A stretch of DNA of 64,000 nt from Streptomyces hyaluromycini (GCF_002217755.1 NZ_BCFL01000024.1:186001-250000), one strand, 5' to 3'. Shown: positions 45,701 to 53,336, counted from the first letter of the stretch. Numbers and translations are program-made. Notes: a model not told the origin generated them from the sequence alone.

Positions 45701-45763
45701 AACGGCGAATTCCGGTCTGGGATATGTGTCGTCTTCCATTTGACCCGATGTCGCGGCCCGCAC
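42734..45763 (-). CDS. AfsR/SARP-family regulator (winged helix-BTAD-NB-ARC-TPR)
   Basis: A 1009-residue regulator with the AfsR layout. An OmpR-like winged helix (about 18-100, ending DIIVTDGPGYRA) is followed by a bacterial transcriptional activation domain (about 105-250), an NB-ARC ATPase (about 290-560; P-loop GMGGGGKTA near 330, RMLLVLDNA, LVLITSRP, CGGLPLAVRIAAARL), and a C-terminal array of about six TPR units (about 700-1000). Such proteins activate secondary-metabolite genes; the TPR array normally binds a partner or ligand. GTG at 45763 has GGGGGAGGATAAG; the ATG 24 bases further in has none. Probably first gene of a unit with the peptide and response regulator. Confidence 0.92.
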   Translation of the reverse strand: MRAATSGQMEDDTYPRPEFAVLGSLEVRSGSELLSVNGALQRRVLVMLLLEAGRVVPVSRLVAAAWNDEPPDSAEHQVRKTVAKLRSRIPHGPDIIVTDGPGYRAVVDAGQLDLLRYQKLLRVARASLEAGEAEQAAGQLREALALWRGPVLSGSGGRVVDAASTALEEQRLTAAEQLYDLCIEAGEAAEVTGELRVLVDEHPLRETLRSRLMLALYHSGQQAAALDEFARARGQLADELGIDPGTELTGLHERILRQDPSLTRPERAVSRVQHQVSDAPHALPFDVPDFSGRSSELEWVCDAAGRALEGAPTVLALDGMGGGGKTALAIRAAHELAEQYPDGSLFIDLHGFTPGQTPLSAFQAQGDLLSAAGIPSEELPTVPAGRAARWQSYMRGRRMLLVLDNAAASEQVRELIPASSDSLVLITSRPRLTGLDGAEWLSLGALPEPESHQILRNTLGAERVEREPAAARELLRLCGGLPLAVRIAAARLANRPQWTVQRLVERLRDHDRRLDELTSEGRGVAGALLLSYRSMPREQRTAFRLLGHHPGRYLDAEEAAALLDTDVLAAEDVLEELVDVRLLEAREPGVYALHDLVRSFVQRVAQSQKAPEDGQAVRRLLDHYLIAAERACDTLFPGRRHFGHGDEIGREREEFDHKDKALQWLDQHRESLLAAVDAAYHEGLLWHAARLPRELGFHSSIRAYDASANAALEKGVSASRQLGDRSLTRLNLMNLAMGKWRLGQLSEAVARLEEAVDLSRQMDDLHSEAECRARLGQACNSMGQLERALRLCQEANARAQELGFTRLDGSSLSTLSLVQVRLGLFDEAAESAERAVTIFDSIKEIQLSVDALSNLSQAIERLGRFEEALGWADAALERCQRMSMPSVLPLVLARRADVLARMGELEEAADSADHALAKATSSTDDIHRATVHLSVGRVRYAQGDLETAQAQQLLAHEIACRMELRYDEACALWGLGRTAEAQGDAQLARQHRSAADNLFSLMKVPENAR

Positions 45764-45912
45764 CTTATCCTCCCCCGTCAGCGATGAGATGGGACACACG
45801 CCACAGAGGGTAGATCATCTCGCGGAGCACACGCACCAGGCATGTCGGCTCCCGCGTCTCGTCCCCCCGTGCCTTCGCCTCGCAGAACGAAAACACAACT
45901 ACCCGGCGCGCG

Positions 45913-46938
45913 TCACCGGGCGGTTGGCCGGATATCTGCGACAAGATCCTGCCGCGCCTTGGCGACTCGTTCGCGGGTGATCTCCGGTGTGCTCCCTTCC
46001 ACGACCACGTAGGCGCGCCGAGCGCGCGGATCACCGACTGACGCGATCAGGTCACCGGCTGTATACGGGAAGCGGGCTCCGCGGACCCACGGGGTCACGG
46101 CGATGTCCTCCGTGCCGGTGTACGTCTCCAGCCGCCCTTCGGGCAGCAGGAAGAAACCGACCTCCGCGTACCGGGAAGCCTTCGGTACGACCGGACGTTC
46201 GCCCCGCAGGGCCGCGAAGACCGCCGCCTCCAGGTCGAACCCGCGCGCGATCTCGACCAGCAGGGGGATTCGGTCGGTGCCCAGGTGCGGACGGCAGGAC
46301 ACGATCCGCGGCCCGTGGGGCAGCAGCGCCACCTGCGTGTGAGCGGGGCCGAAGCGGTATCCGCTCGCCGTCAGCCGCTCCTCGACGACCGCCGAGATGA
46401 TCTTTTGTTCGTCGTCGGTCAACGGTGCCGGATGGAGGTGGCCCGTCACGAGGAAGTAGGGCGGCCCCGTGGTGCGTTGAGCCGTCATCCCCACGACGTG
46501 ATGGGCCCCGTTCACGGTCAGCGTCTCGACGCTCACCCGGGGAGCCTCCGCGGGGGCCCGGTCCTCCTCTTCACAGGACTGGAGTCGTTCGTACACCGCA
46601 GGGGGGTTCGGGGACAGGCCGAGCCGCCATGCCTCCCGGACCACCGGCAGGACGGAACTGCCGTGTCCGCAGTGCAGCACGGCGTCGATGTCATGGCGCC
46701 GCGCGGTCCGCGCGATGGTCTCGCGCAGTCCGGTCTCGTCGGAGAAATCGGTGAGCAGCAGTTCCTCGGAGACCTCTTCGACGCGCGGCGCGAAGTCGGC
46801 CTCCAACTGCGACGGGTCCCCTACCGACCAGATACGGAACCCCCGCTCGGCTCCCTTCCGCACGAGTTGGTGACTCGGCATCACGAGGAGCAGTCTGAAC
46901 TGCGAGCTTCTGGAGGAGTGTGCACACATACGTGCCAC
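45913..46938 (-). CDS. ATP-grasp-like protein, apparently lacking the ATP-binding lobe
   Basis: A 341-residue protein resembling carboxylate-amine ligases of the ATP-grasp group. The N-terminal Rossmann-like part (about 15-115) and the C-terminal grasp part are recognisable, the latter with YFLVTGHLHPAPL, GPAHTQVALLPHGPRIVSC and LGTDRIPLLVEIARG. The stretch between (about 115-140) is only a few dozen residues, where a full enzyme has some 100 residues with the nucleotide-binding lysines. It is probably inactive or an internally deleted gene. The GTG at 46938 is uncertain because no good ribosome-binding site precedes it. It may be cotranscribed into the SARP gene, 149 bases on. Confidence 0.65.
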   Translation of the reverse strand: MARMCAHSSRSSQFRLLLVMPSHQLVRKGAERGFRIWSVGDPSQLEADFAPRVEEVSEELLLTDFSDETGLRETIARTARRHDIDAVLHCGHGSSVLPVVREAWRLGLSPNPPAVYERLQSCEEEDRAPAEAPRVSVETLTVNGAHHVVGMTAQRTTGPPYFLVTGHLHPAPLTDDEQKIISAVVEERLTASGYRFGPAHTQVALLPHGPRIVSCRPHLGTDRIPLLVEIARGFDLEAAVFAALRGERPVVPKASRYAEVGFFLLPEGRLETYTGTEDIAVTPWVRGARFPYTAGDLIASVGDPRARRAYVVVEGSTPEITRERVAKARQDLVADIRPTAR

Positions 46939-47382
46939 TGTGCAGTGCGGTGTTCCCTCCCCGATCCCCTTCCCTTCCCCTCACCGGGCGGCCTCGGCAG
47001 CCCGGCGGCGGGTAAGCGAGATGCGCAGCCGCGGCGGAGGAATGTCAACGCGACGCTTCCTCGCGGTTGAACCTGACGCGGACGCGCAGAGCGGCGGTGG
47101 GTCCGTAGCGTCCTTCGTACTCGCCGGCACGGCCGGCGCAAGTCGCCCCTATTTCACCGGCGATGACACGTCGTTCGATATTCAACCTGGCGGTGAGATG
47201 TCCGAAAATCAGTGGAACGGTGTCGCCGTATATCACTACCCTGCTGCCGACCCAAGTCGTCCAGCCGAGGACACACCGTTGTACATCCTGTGAGAACTCC
47301 CGAGCACTAATTCGTCGCGCGTCGCGCATATGCGCCGCGCTTCCTTTTGCTGCGAGCCTCTCACTGAAACAGGTGTACTTCT
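46939..47382. other. 444-base region of weak coding signal
   Basis: Open frames exist on both strands (plus 47043-47293, minus 47045-47329) but neither shows the strong third-position GC bias of real Streptomyces genes; composition is clearly less GC-rich than the surroundings. The minus frame has an AAAAGGAAG about 11 bases before its ATG; the plus frame has GGAGGA abutting its ATG. Neither product is recognisable. Promoters for the ATP-grasp-like and DUF1062 genes must also lie here. Confidence 0.4.
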
Positions 47383-47931
47383 GTGCTCGAAAAATGGGTG
47401 GTCGAACCCGTCCGTGTGCCCCTCATTCGCCGCCGTTGCCACGTGTGCGCGTCCGACGGTTTCCGGACGAGCGGTAAATTCCGCGTCAACGCGAACCACA
47501 AACTCATCGACGTCTGGCTCCTCGCGCTCTGCACCGCTTGCGGGGAGACCACGAAGCTCACGGTCATGGAGCGGATGAACGTGCGTTCCGTACGACCCGA
47601 GCTGCTGGACCGACTGCATGACAACGACCTCCGCCTGGCGGCTGAACTGCTCCAGGATCCGGTCGTGCGGCGCCGCAATCGCATCGCCCTCGACTGGGAC
47701 GACGCCTGGCGCCTCGACACCGGCGGATCGGATCACCTGGACGACGAGGTGATCGACGTCTCGGTCCGCTTCGCGGCGCGGATACCCGTCCGGCCGACAC
47801 GGCTGATCGCCGAAGGCTGCGGTCTTTCGCGGGCCGAGGTCGAGAAACTGATCACGGACGGGAAACTCGTTTCCGCAGTCCGGCTGAGCGGCAAACTCTC
47901 CGGCGACTTCACCTTCACGCTCAAGCGCTGA
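47383..47931 (+). CDS. DUF1062 domain-containing protein
   Basis: A 182-residue protein with two cysteine pairs near the N-terminus, CHVC (about 19) and CTAC (about 50), which should form a zinc ribbon, followed by a helical domain and a C-terminal segment resembling an S4-like fold (GLSRAEVEKLITDGKLVSAVRL). This is the DUF1062 family, function unknown; nucleic-acid binding is suggested by the fold (inference). The GTG start lacks a clear ribosome-binding site; a GTG five codons further in is possible. A strong hairpin follows. Confidence 0.85.
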   Translation: MLEKWVVEPVRVPLIRRRCHVCASDGFRTSGKFRVNANHKLIDVWLLALCTACGETTKLTVMERMNVRSVRPELLDRLHDNDLRLAAELLQDPVVRRRNRIALDWDDAWRLDTGGSDHLDDEVIDVSVRFAARIPVRPTRLIAEGCGLSRAEVEKLITDGKLVSAVRLSGKLSGDFTFTLKR

Positions 47932-47944
47932 ACCCTCCCCGGAA

Positions 47945-47983
47945 CCAGGGCCTGTCCGGCGAAATCCGCCGGACAGGCCCTGG
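47945..47983. terminator. intrinsic terminator after the DUF1062 gene
   Basis: A perfect 17-bp stem (CCAGGGCCTGTCCGGCG and complement) with a 5-base AAATC loop, 13 bases past the stop. Confidence 0.92.
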
Positions 47984-48139
47984 AAGGCTCACGAATGCGC
48001 GTCCGCGACAAGTTCGTTCGCCGTGACGCATGAACCGAACACCGGGATGACGGGTCGGGGCCGGTGTCGCGGAGGTCAGCCGGGCAGCTCGGCCGGGCGG
48101 GTCCGCGGGCCTGGGGCGAGGAGTTCGGACCGGCCGGGG

Positions 48140-49165
48140 TCACTGGTTGCTGAACGCCGAGTCGAAGGCCGCCTTCGGCAGCGGCCACAGGGCGGCGCGG
48201 ATCCGGCCGACGGCCTCCGCCGCGCCGTGCAGCCGGTCCATTCCCGCATCCTCCCACTCCACCGAGACAGGGCCGTCGTAGCCGATGGCCGCCAGGGCGC
48301 GGAAGGCGTCCTCCCAGGGCATGTCGCCATGTCCGACGGAGACGAAGTCCCAGCGCCGGCGCGGATCGCCCCAGGGCAGGTGCGAGCCGAGGATCCCGGC
48401 GCGCCCGTACGGCGGCCGGACCCGGGTGTCCTTGCAGTCCACGTGGTAGATGCGGTCGGCGAAGTCCGTGATGAAGCCGACGGGGTCGACGCCCTGCCAG
48501 ATCATGTGCGAGGGGTCCCAGTTGAAGCCGAAGGCCGGGCGGCGGCCGATCGCCTCAAGGGTGCGCTCGCTGGTCCAGTAGTCGTAGGCGATCTCGGACG
48601 GGTGGACCTCGTGGGCGAAGCGCACGCCCTCGGCGTCGAAGACGTCGAGGATCGGGTTCCAGCGGCGCGCGAAGTCCTCGTACCCCTCGTCGATCACCGC
48701 CTGGGAGACCGGCGGGAACATCGCCACGTACTTCCAGATCTTCGAGCCGGTGAACCCGACCACGGTGTCGGCGCCGAGCCTGCGGGCGACCCTGGCGGCG
48801 CGCTTCATGTCCTCGGCCGCGCGCTGCCGGACGCCCTCCGGGTCGCCGTCGCCCCAGACCTCCGGGCGCAGGATCGCCTGGTGCCGGAAGTCGATCGGGT
48901 CGTCGCACACGGCCTGGCCGCCGAGGTGGTGGGAGATCGCCCAGACCTTCAGCCCGTACCGCTCCAGGACGGCCTGGCGCTGCGGAAGGTAGTCGGGGTC
49001 GGCCTCGGCGCGGGCCAGGTCCAGATGGTCGCCGGAGGCCGCGATCTCCAGACCGTCGTACCCCCACTCGCCCGCCAGCCGCGCCACCTCCTCGAACGGC
49101 AGGTCCGCCCACTGACCGGTGAAGAGGGTGACCGGCTGCCGGGCCGGTACCTGGCTCTGGTTCAT
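48140..49165 (-). CDS. sugar phosphate isomerase/epimerase family protein
   Basis: A 341-residue xylose-isomerase-like TIM-barrel protein. Metal-site blocks are visible: FAHEVHPSEIAYD (Glu and His), FNWDPSHMIWQG (Asp and His), YHVDCKDT and SVEWED (last Glu). These enzymes act on ketoses, inososes or hydroxypyruvate. It is divergent from a Gfo/Idh/MocA dehydrogenase, and the pair suggests catabolism of an inositol-like or rare sugar. GGAGGC lies 6 bases before the ATG. The 156 bases downstream of its stop hold the DUF1062 terminator and no gene. Confidence 0.9.
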   Translation of the reverse strand: MNQSQVPARQPVTLFTGQWADLPFEEVARLAGEWGYDGLEIAASGDHLDLARAEADPDYLPQRQAVLERYGLKVWAISHHLGGQAVCDDPIDFRHQAILRPEVWGDGDPEGVRQRAAEDMKRAARVARRLGADTVVGFTGSKIWKYVAMFPPVSQAVIDEGYEDFARRWNPILDVFDAEGVRFAHEVHPSEIAYDYWTSERTLEAIGRRPAFGFNWDPSHMIWQGVDPVGFITDFADRIYHVDCKDTRVRPPYGRAGILGSHLPWGDPRRRWDFVSVGHGDMPWEDAFRALAAIGYDGPVSVEWEDAGMDRLHGAAEAVGRIRAALWPLPKAAFDSAFSNQ

Positions 49166-49190
49166 GTGCAGCCTCCTTGGCGTTCCGGAT

Positions 49191-49215
49191 ACTTTAGCTT
49201 ACGGTGAGCAAAAGT
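49191..49215. promoter_or_regulatory. operator-like inverted repeat between isomerase and dehydrogenase
   Basis: ACTTTAGCT and AGCAAAAGT form an inverted repeat (8 of 9 positions) with a 7-base spacer in the 146-base divergent promoter. It is AT-rich, as ROK-family operators are, and the ROK repressor gene is 1.2 kb away, so it is the probable target. Confidence 0.55.
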
Positions 49216-49311
49216 CGACCTTGCTGGAGTCATCACTCCCCGTTTTTTCGACCTGTTCACGCGTTAGCTCCCCGGGAGGCTCTCCTCCGGGAGAGAGAAG
49301 AGGTGTGTGTC

Positions 49312-50424
49312 ATGCGCGTCGCTGTCATCGGTACCGGCTTCATGGGGGCCGTGCATACCCGGTCCGCGCTCGTGGCGGGCGGCGAGGTGGTGGGCGTGGT
49401 CGGGTCGACGCCCGGGAAGGGCCGCCGGGCCGCCGCGGAGTTCGGGGCCGGCCAGGGCTTCGACTCGGTCGAGGACGTACTGCGGCACGGGGTGGACGTG
49501 CTGCACGTGTGCACGCCCAACGCCACGCACGCGGAGTTCTGCCGGGCGGCCCTCGCCGCCGGTGTCCCGGTCGTCTGCGAGAAGCCCCTGGCCACCGACG
49601 CCGCGACCGCACGCGAACTCACCGAACTGGCGGCGGAGCGCGGGCTGGTCACCGCCGTGCCCTTCGTGTACCGGTACTACGCGTCCGCGCGTGCGGCACG
49701 TGACCGGATCCGGCGACCGGGGCATCGGCCCCCCTGGCTGATCCACGGCAGCTATCTGCAGGACTGGCTCGCCGACGCGGAGGCCACCAACTGGCGGGTC
49801 GACCCGGCGGACGGCGGTGCCACGCGCGCGTTCGGGGACATCGGCGTCCACTGGTGCGATCTCGCCGAGTTCGTGACCGGGCAGCGGATCACCCGGGTGA
49901 ACGCGTCCTTCGCCCGCGCGGTCCCGGCCCGGCCGTCGGCGGACGGCACCCCGCGCCCCGTCGAGACCGAGGACGGTGCGGTCGTCCTCCTCGAAACCGA
50001 CGCCGGCGCGATCGGATCGGTGGTGGTCAGCCAGGTCTCCGCCGGGTACAAGAACGCGCTGTCGTTCTCCTTCGACGGGCCGGACGCCAGTTACGCGTTC
50101 CGCCAGGAGACCCCCGAGTCGCTGTGGATCGGCGGCCGCGACGCCAACGAGGTGCTGCTGAGAGATCCGAACCGGCCCGGGGCCCCCACCGGCCGGGCGG
50201 CCCGCCTGCCGTCCGGGCATCCGCAGGGCTACTACGAGGCCTTCGCCGACTTCGTCGCCGACGCCTACGCGGCGATCCGCGGCGAAGAGGTCACCGGGAT
50301 GCCGTCCTTCGCCGACGGGCTGCGCGCGGCCGACATCGCCCAGTCGGTCGTCGACTCGGCGCGCGGCGGCGGCTGGGTCGACGTGCCGGCGACGGTGCAG
50401 GGGTTGACGAAGAAGCGCGGCTGA
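49312..50424 (+). CDS. Gfo/Idh/MocA family oxidoreductase
   Basis: A 370-residue NAD(P)-dependent sugar or inositol dehydrogenase. The nucleotide-binding loop IGTGFMG is at residues 6-12, the conserved CEKPLATD near residue 87 carries the family Lys, and GDIGVHWCDLAEF (about 178) holds the catalytic His. The ATG at 49312 is preferred: AGAGGTG lies 8 bases upstream, and 36 open codons before it are unrelated. Divergent from the isomerase and converging with the ROK repressor 4 bases past its stop, it forms one functional unit with them. Confidence 0.92.
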   Translation: MRVAVIGTGFMGAVHTRSALVAGGEVVGVVGSTPGKGRRAAAEFGAGQGFDSVEDVLRHGVDVLHVCTPNATHAEFCRAALAAGVPVVCEKPLATDAATARELTELAAERGLVTAVPFVYRYYASARAARDRIRRPGHRPPWLIHGSYLQDWLADAEATNWRVDPADGGATRAFGDIGVHWCDLAEFVTGQRITRVNASFARAVPARPSADGTPRPVETEDGAVVLLETDAGAIGSVVVSQVSAGYKNALSFSFDGPDASYAFRQETPESLWIGGRDANEVLLRDPNRPGAPTGRAARLPSGHPQGYYEAFADFVADAYAAIRGEEVTGMPSFADGLRAADIAQSVVDSARGGGWVDVPATVQGLTKKRG

Positions 50425-50428
50425 GCCG

Positions 50429-51727
50429 CTACCGCGCGCCCGCCAGCGGCAGGTCGAGGGGGAGCGGCTCGGTGAAGTCGCCGGTGCGTGCGCGGATCCC
50501 GCGAGGGTTCCCGTGCCGGAGCCACTGGTCGAGCAGATCCGGGTGCAGCAGCTCGTCGATGGCCAGGGTGGCCGCGCCGACTACTCCCTCGGCGCGGTCG
50601 AGATCGACCCGGTCGATGACGAGTTCGTCGGTGGCCAGCGGCAGGGACCGTCTGGCCACGACCTCGGCGACGGGGTCCCGGAACACGTCGCCCGCCTGCG
50701 CCAGCACGCCGGCGAGGTAGACCGTCGACGGGTTGAAGACACTGACGAGCGTCGCCAGCTGCCCGCCGACCAGCTCACCCGCCCTGGTGACGAGTTCGGT
50801 GCTGACCCGGTCGCCGGCCAGGCAGCCGTCGAGCACGTCGGTGACGGCCAGCGGCGCGCCCCGGCGCTCCAGACGCTCCAGGCGCTCGGCCAGGAAGGGG
50901 CTGCGCCCCTCCAGGGCCGCGGCGCGCGCGTCACGGGTGAGGGCCCAGCCGCCCGCGAACGCCTCCAGGCACCCGAACTTGCCGCACCGGCACCGGTGGC
51001 GGGACTCCTCGGCGACGATGGTGTGCCCGAGGTCGCCGGCCGCGCCGCGCGCGCCCCGGTGCAGCCGGCCCCTGGACATCAGGCCCAGGCCGATCCCGGT
51101 GCTCGCCTTGACGAGCAGGATGTTGTCGCCCGCGGCCGCCCGGGTCCGGCTCCAGGCGCCCAGCGCCATCAGGTTGGCGTCGTTGTCGACCCAGGCCGGC
51201 ACGTCGTAGTGGGCTTCGAGCCGGTCCCGGAGCGGGAAGCCGTGCCAGCCGGCCATGATCGGCGGCCGCACGGGCATCCCGCGCGCGAAGTCGACCGGCC
51301 CGGGTACCCCCACGCACACGCCCCACAGGCGCTCCCGCAACTCCGGGCTCAGCAGCTGCCCCGCCACGTCGACCAAGGTGGCCAGGGACGCCTCGGGGCC
51401 CGACTCGATGTCCCACGCCACCCGCCGCTCGGCGAGCACGGTCCCGTCCAGGTCGGTCACCGCGGCGTGCAGATGGGTGGCGCCGAACACCGCGCCGAGG
51501 ACGACACCCCGGCCGGAGTCGATCCGCAGGATGCGGGAGGGCCGTCCGCCGGTGGACGGGGCCGGCTCGCCCTCGGCCACCAGGCCGACCCGGATCGCGT
51601 GGTCCACCCGCTGCGTGATGATCGTCCGGCCCAGCCCGGTCTGCCGGCCGAGGTCGGGCCTGGTCACGGCCGTTCCGCTCCTGATCAGGCTCAGGACCAG
51701 GGAGAGGGTACGGGTGTGGTCGGTCAT
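50429..51727 (-). CDS. ROK family transcriptional regulator
   Basis: A 432-residue repressor-type ROK protein. An N-terminal MarR-like helix-turn-helix (about 8-65, RPDLGRQTGLGRTIITQR) precedes a sugar-kinase-like ROK domain with GVCVGVPGPVDFARG, WVDNDANLMALG and the zinc motif CRCGKFGCLE (about 247-256). Sugar binding to the kinase fold releases DNA. It converges with the dehydrogenase gene and probably controls the isomerase/dehydrogenase pair through the palindrome between them. Confidence 0.92.
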   Translation of the reverse strand: MTDHTRTLSLVLSLIRSGTAVTRPDLGRQTGLGRTIITQRVDHAIRVGLVAEGEPAPSTGGRPSRILRIDSGRGVVLGAVFGATHLHAAVTDLDGTVLAERRVAWDIESGPEASLATLVDVAGQLLSPELRERLWGVCVGVPGPVDFARGMPVRPPIMAGWHGFPLRDRLEAHYDVPAWVDNDANLMALGAWSRTRAAAGDNILLVKASTGIGLGLMSRGRLHRGARGAAGDLGHTIVAEESRHRCRCGKFGCLEAFAGGWALTRDARAAALEGRSPFLAERLERLERRGAPLAVTDVLDGCLAGDRVSTELVTRAGELVGGQLATLVSVFNPSTVYLAGVLAQAGDVFRDPVAEVVARRSLPLATDELVIDRVDLDRAEGVVGAATLAIDELLHPDLLDQWLRHGNPRGIRARTGDFTEPLPLDLPLAGAR

Positions 51728-51780
51728 GCAGTGAGCTTATGGTCCTGGCGGCCTCCACGACCGCCGGCCTCGACAGCACC

Positions 51781-51863
51781 CCGCGTCCGACTCCGCGTCC
51801 GAGTCCCCGTCCGAGTCCACGTCCGAGTCCACGTCCGGCTCCGGCTCCGGCTCCGGCGCCGCG
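51781..51863. repeat. low-complexity array of GTCCGA/GTCCAC and GGCTCC hexamers
   Basis: About fourteen imperfect 6-base units, GTCCGA, GTCCCC and GTCCAC alternating, then three GGCTCC in a row, between the ROK and citrate synthase starts. It is non-coding and prone to slippage. Confidence 0.75.
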
Positions 51864-51958
51864 CGCGAAGCCGACCGCGTGGAAACGTCACCCGGCCGCC
51901 CGGCCGGCTCGGTCCCGACCGTCGTCCGCCACGGCAACCACAGCACCACGCAACTTCC

Positions 51959-51979
51959 ATCAACATTGATCGAGTCAAT
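51959..51979. promoter_or_regulatory. overlapping inverted repeats before the HTH-citrate synthase gene
   Basis: ATCAA-CA-TTGAT (51959-51970) overlaps ATTGA-TCGAG-TCAAT (51965-51979), giving three TTGA half-sites within 21 bases, 28 bases before the start codon. This is the most AT-rich spot of the promoter and a likely operator, possibly for the encoded helix-turn-helix domain. Confidence 0.5.
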
Positions 51980-52007
51980 CCATGCCGAAGCGGCTACGGT
52001 GACGCCC

Positions 52008-53261
52008 ATGCGCGATCAACACCCCGCTCCCGGCAGTCCCGCGCGGCGGCTGAGCACCAAGGAGACCGCCGAACTGCTCGGCGTGAAGCCCGAGACCGTG
52101 TACGCCTACGTGAGCCGGGGCCAGCTCAGCAGCAGACGTGAGCCCGGTGGCCGCGCCAGCACCTTCGACGCCGGGGAGGTGGAGGCACTCGCGCGGCGCA
52201 ACAGGCGGGAGGCCGCCGGGAGTCCGGGCTCCGGCGGTGATCTGTCGGTGCGCACCCGGATCACGCTGATCGACCAGGACCGGTACTTCTTCCGGGGGGT
52301 CGACGCCACGGAACTCGCCGCGCACCACTCCTACGAGGAGGTGGCCGAGTGGCTGTGGACGGGCCGCATGACCCGGGGCATGACCTTCACCGCGCCGGAG
52401 GCCACGGTCACCGTCGCCCGCCGGACCGTCGACGCGCTGCCCGAACACACCTCGCCCACCGACCGGCTGCGGGTCGCCACGATCGCCGCGGCCGCCGAGG
52501 ACCCGCTGCGCTTCGACCTGTCCGAGGAGTCCGTCCTCGGCACCGCGCGCGTGCTGATCCCCACGCTCGTCGCCGCGCTCCCGGTGCAGCGCCGGCGAGG
52601 GCACGACGACGGCCCGCTGGCCCACCGCCTGTGGCGCCGGCTGACCGGCGTCGATCCCAGCGACGCCGCGCTGCGCGTCCTGGACACCGCGCTCGCCCTG
52701 CTCGTCGACCACGACCTGGCCGCCTCCACCCTCGCGGTCCGGGTCGCGGCCTCCGCGCGTGCACACGCGTACGCGGCCGTGTCGGCCGGGCTCGGCGTGC
52801 TCGAAGGCCCCCTGCACGGCGCCTCCAGCGGCCTCGCCCACCGGATGCTGGTCGATGTCCTCGACCAGGGCAGCGCCGTCACGGTGATCGCGGACGAACT
52901 CCGCGCGGGCCGCCGTATCCCCGGCCTCGGCCACCGCCTCTACCAGGGCGAGGACCCACGCGCGCGTGCGCTGTTCGCGCTGCTGGAGCAGGTCCCCCGC
53001 GCGGAGCCCGCCCTGCTCGCGGCCCGGGACATCGTCGCCACGACCGCCCGGCACACCCCGCTGCACGCCAACGTCGACCTCGCGCTGGCCGTGTTCACGG
53101 CCTCCTGCGGCATGCCCGCCACCGCGGGCGAGACGATCTTCGCCGTCGCCCGGACGGCAGGCTGGATCGCCCACGCCCTGGAGGAGTACGGCGAACGCCC
53201 GCTGCGCATGCGTCCCAGCGGCCACTACGTAGGCCCGAAACCGCCACAACCCCTACCGTAA
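52008..53261 (+). CDS. citrate synthase family protein with N-terminal helix-turn-helix domain
   Basis: A 417-residue fusion. Residues about 14-66 form a MerR/excisionase-like DNA-binding domain (STKETAELLGVKPETVYAYV). A citrate synthase fold follows (about 80-405) with the catalytic triad in place: His270 (GPLHGASSG), His309 (GLGHRLYQ) and Asp357 (NVDLAL). It should condense acetyl- or propionyl-CoA with oxaloacetate, and may also bind DNA. It stands alone, divergent from the ROK gene. A 129-base open extension upstream contains the operator-like repeats and is not coding. Confidence 0.88.
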   Translation: MRDQHPAPGSPARRLSTKETAELLGVKPETVYAYVSRGQLSSRREPGGRASTFDAGEVEALARRNRREAAGSPGSGGDLSVRTRITLIDQDRYFFRGVDATELAAHHSYEEVAEWLWTGRMTRGMTFTAPEATVTVARRTVDALPEHTSPTDRLRVATIAAAAEDPLRFDLSEESVLGTARVLIPTLVAALPVQRRRGHDDGPLAHRLWRRLTGVDPSDAALRVLDTALALLVDHDLAASTLAVRVAASARAHAYAAVSAGLGVLEGPLHGASSGLAHRMLVDVLDQGSAVTVIADELRAGRRIPGLGHRLYQGEDPRARALFALLEQVPRAEPALLAARDIVATTARHTPLHANVDLALAVFTASCGMPATAGETIFAVARTAGWIAHALEEYGERPLRMRPSGHYVGPKPPQPLP

Positions 53262-53336
53262 CCGCCTTTCGGCAACCTCTTCGGCACCGCCTTCGGGGGC
53301 GCGAACGGAGGAGGCCGGAAGTCACCCCGGGCAAAG

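Noticed and set aside
47045..47329. 94-codon minus-strand gene
   Set aside because: Third-position GC is far below that of the neighbours and the product is unrecognisable; kept only as part of the ambiguous region.
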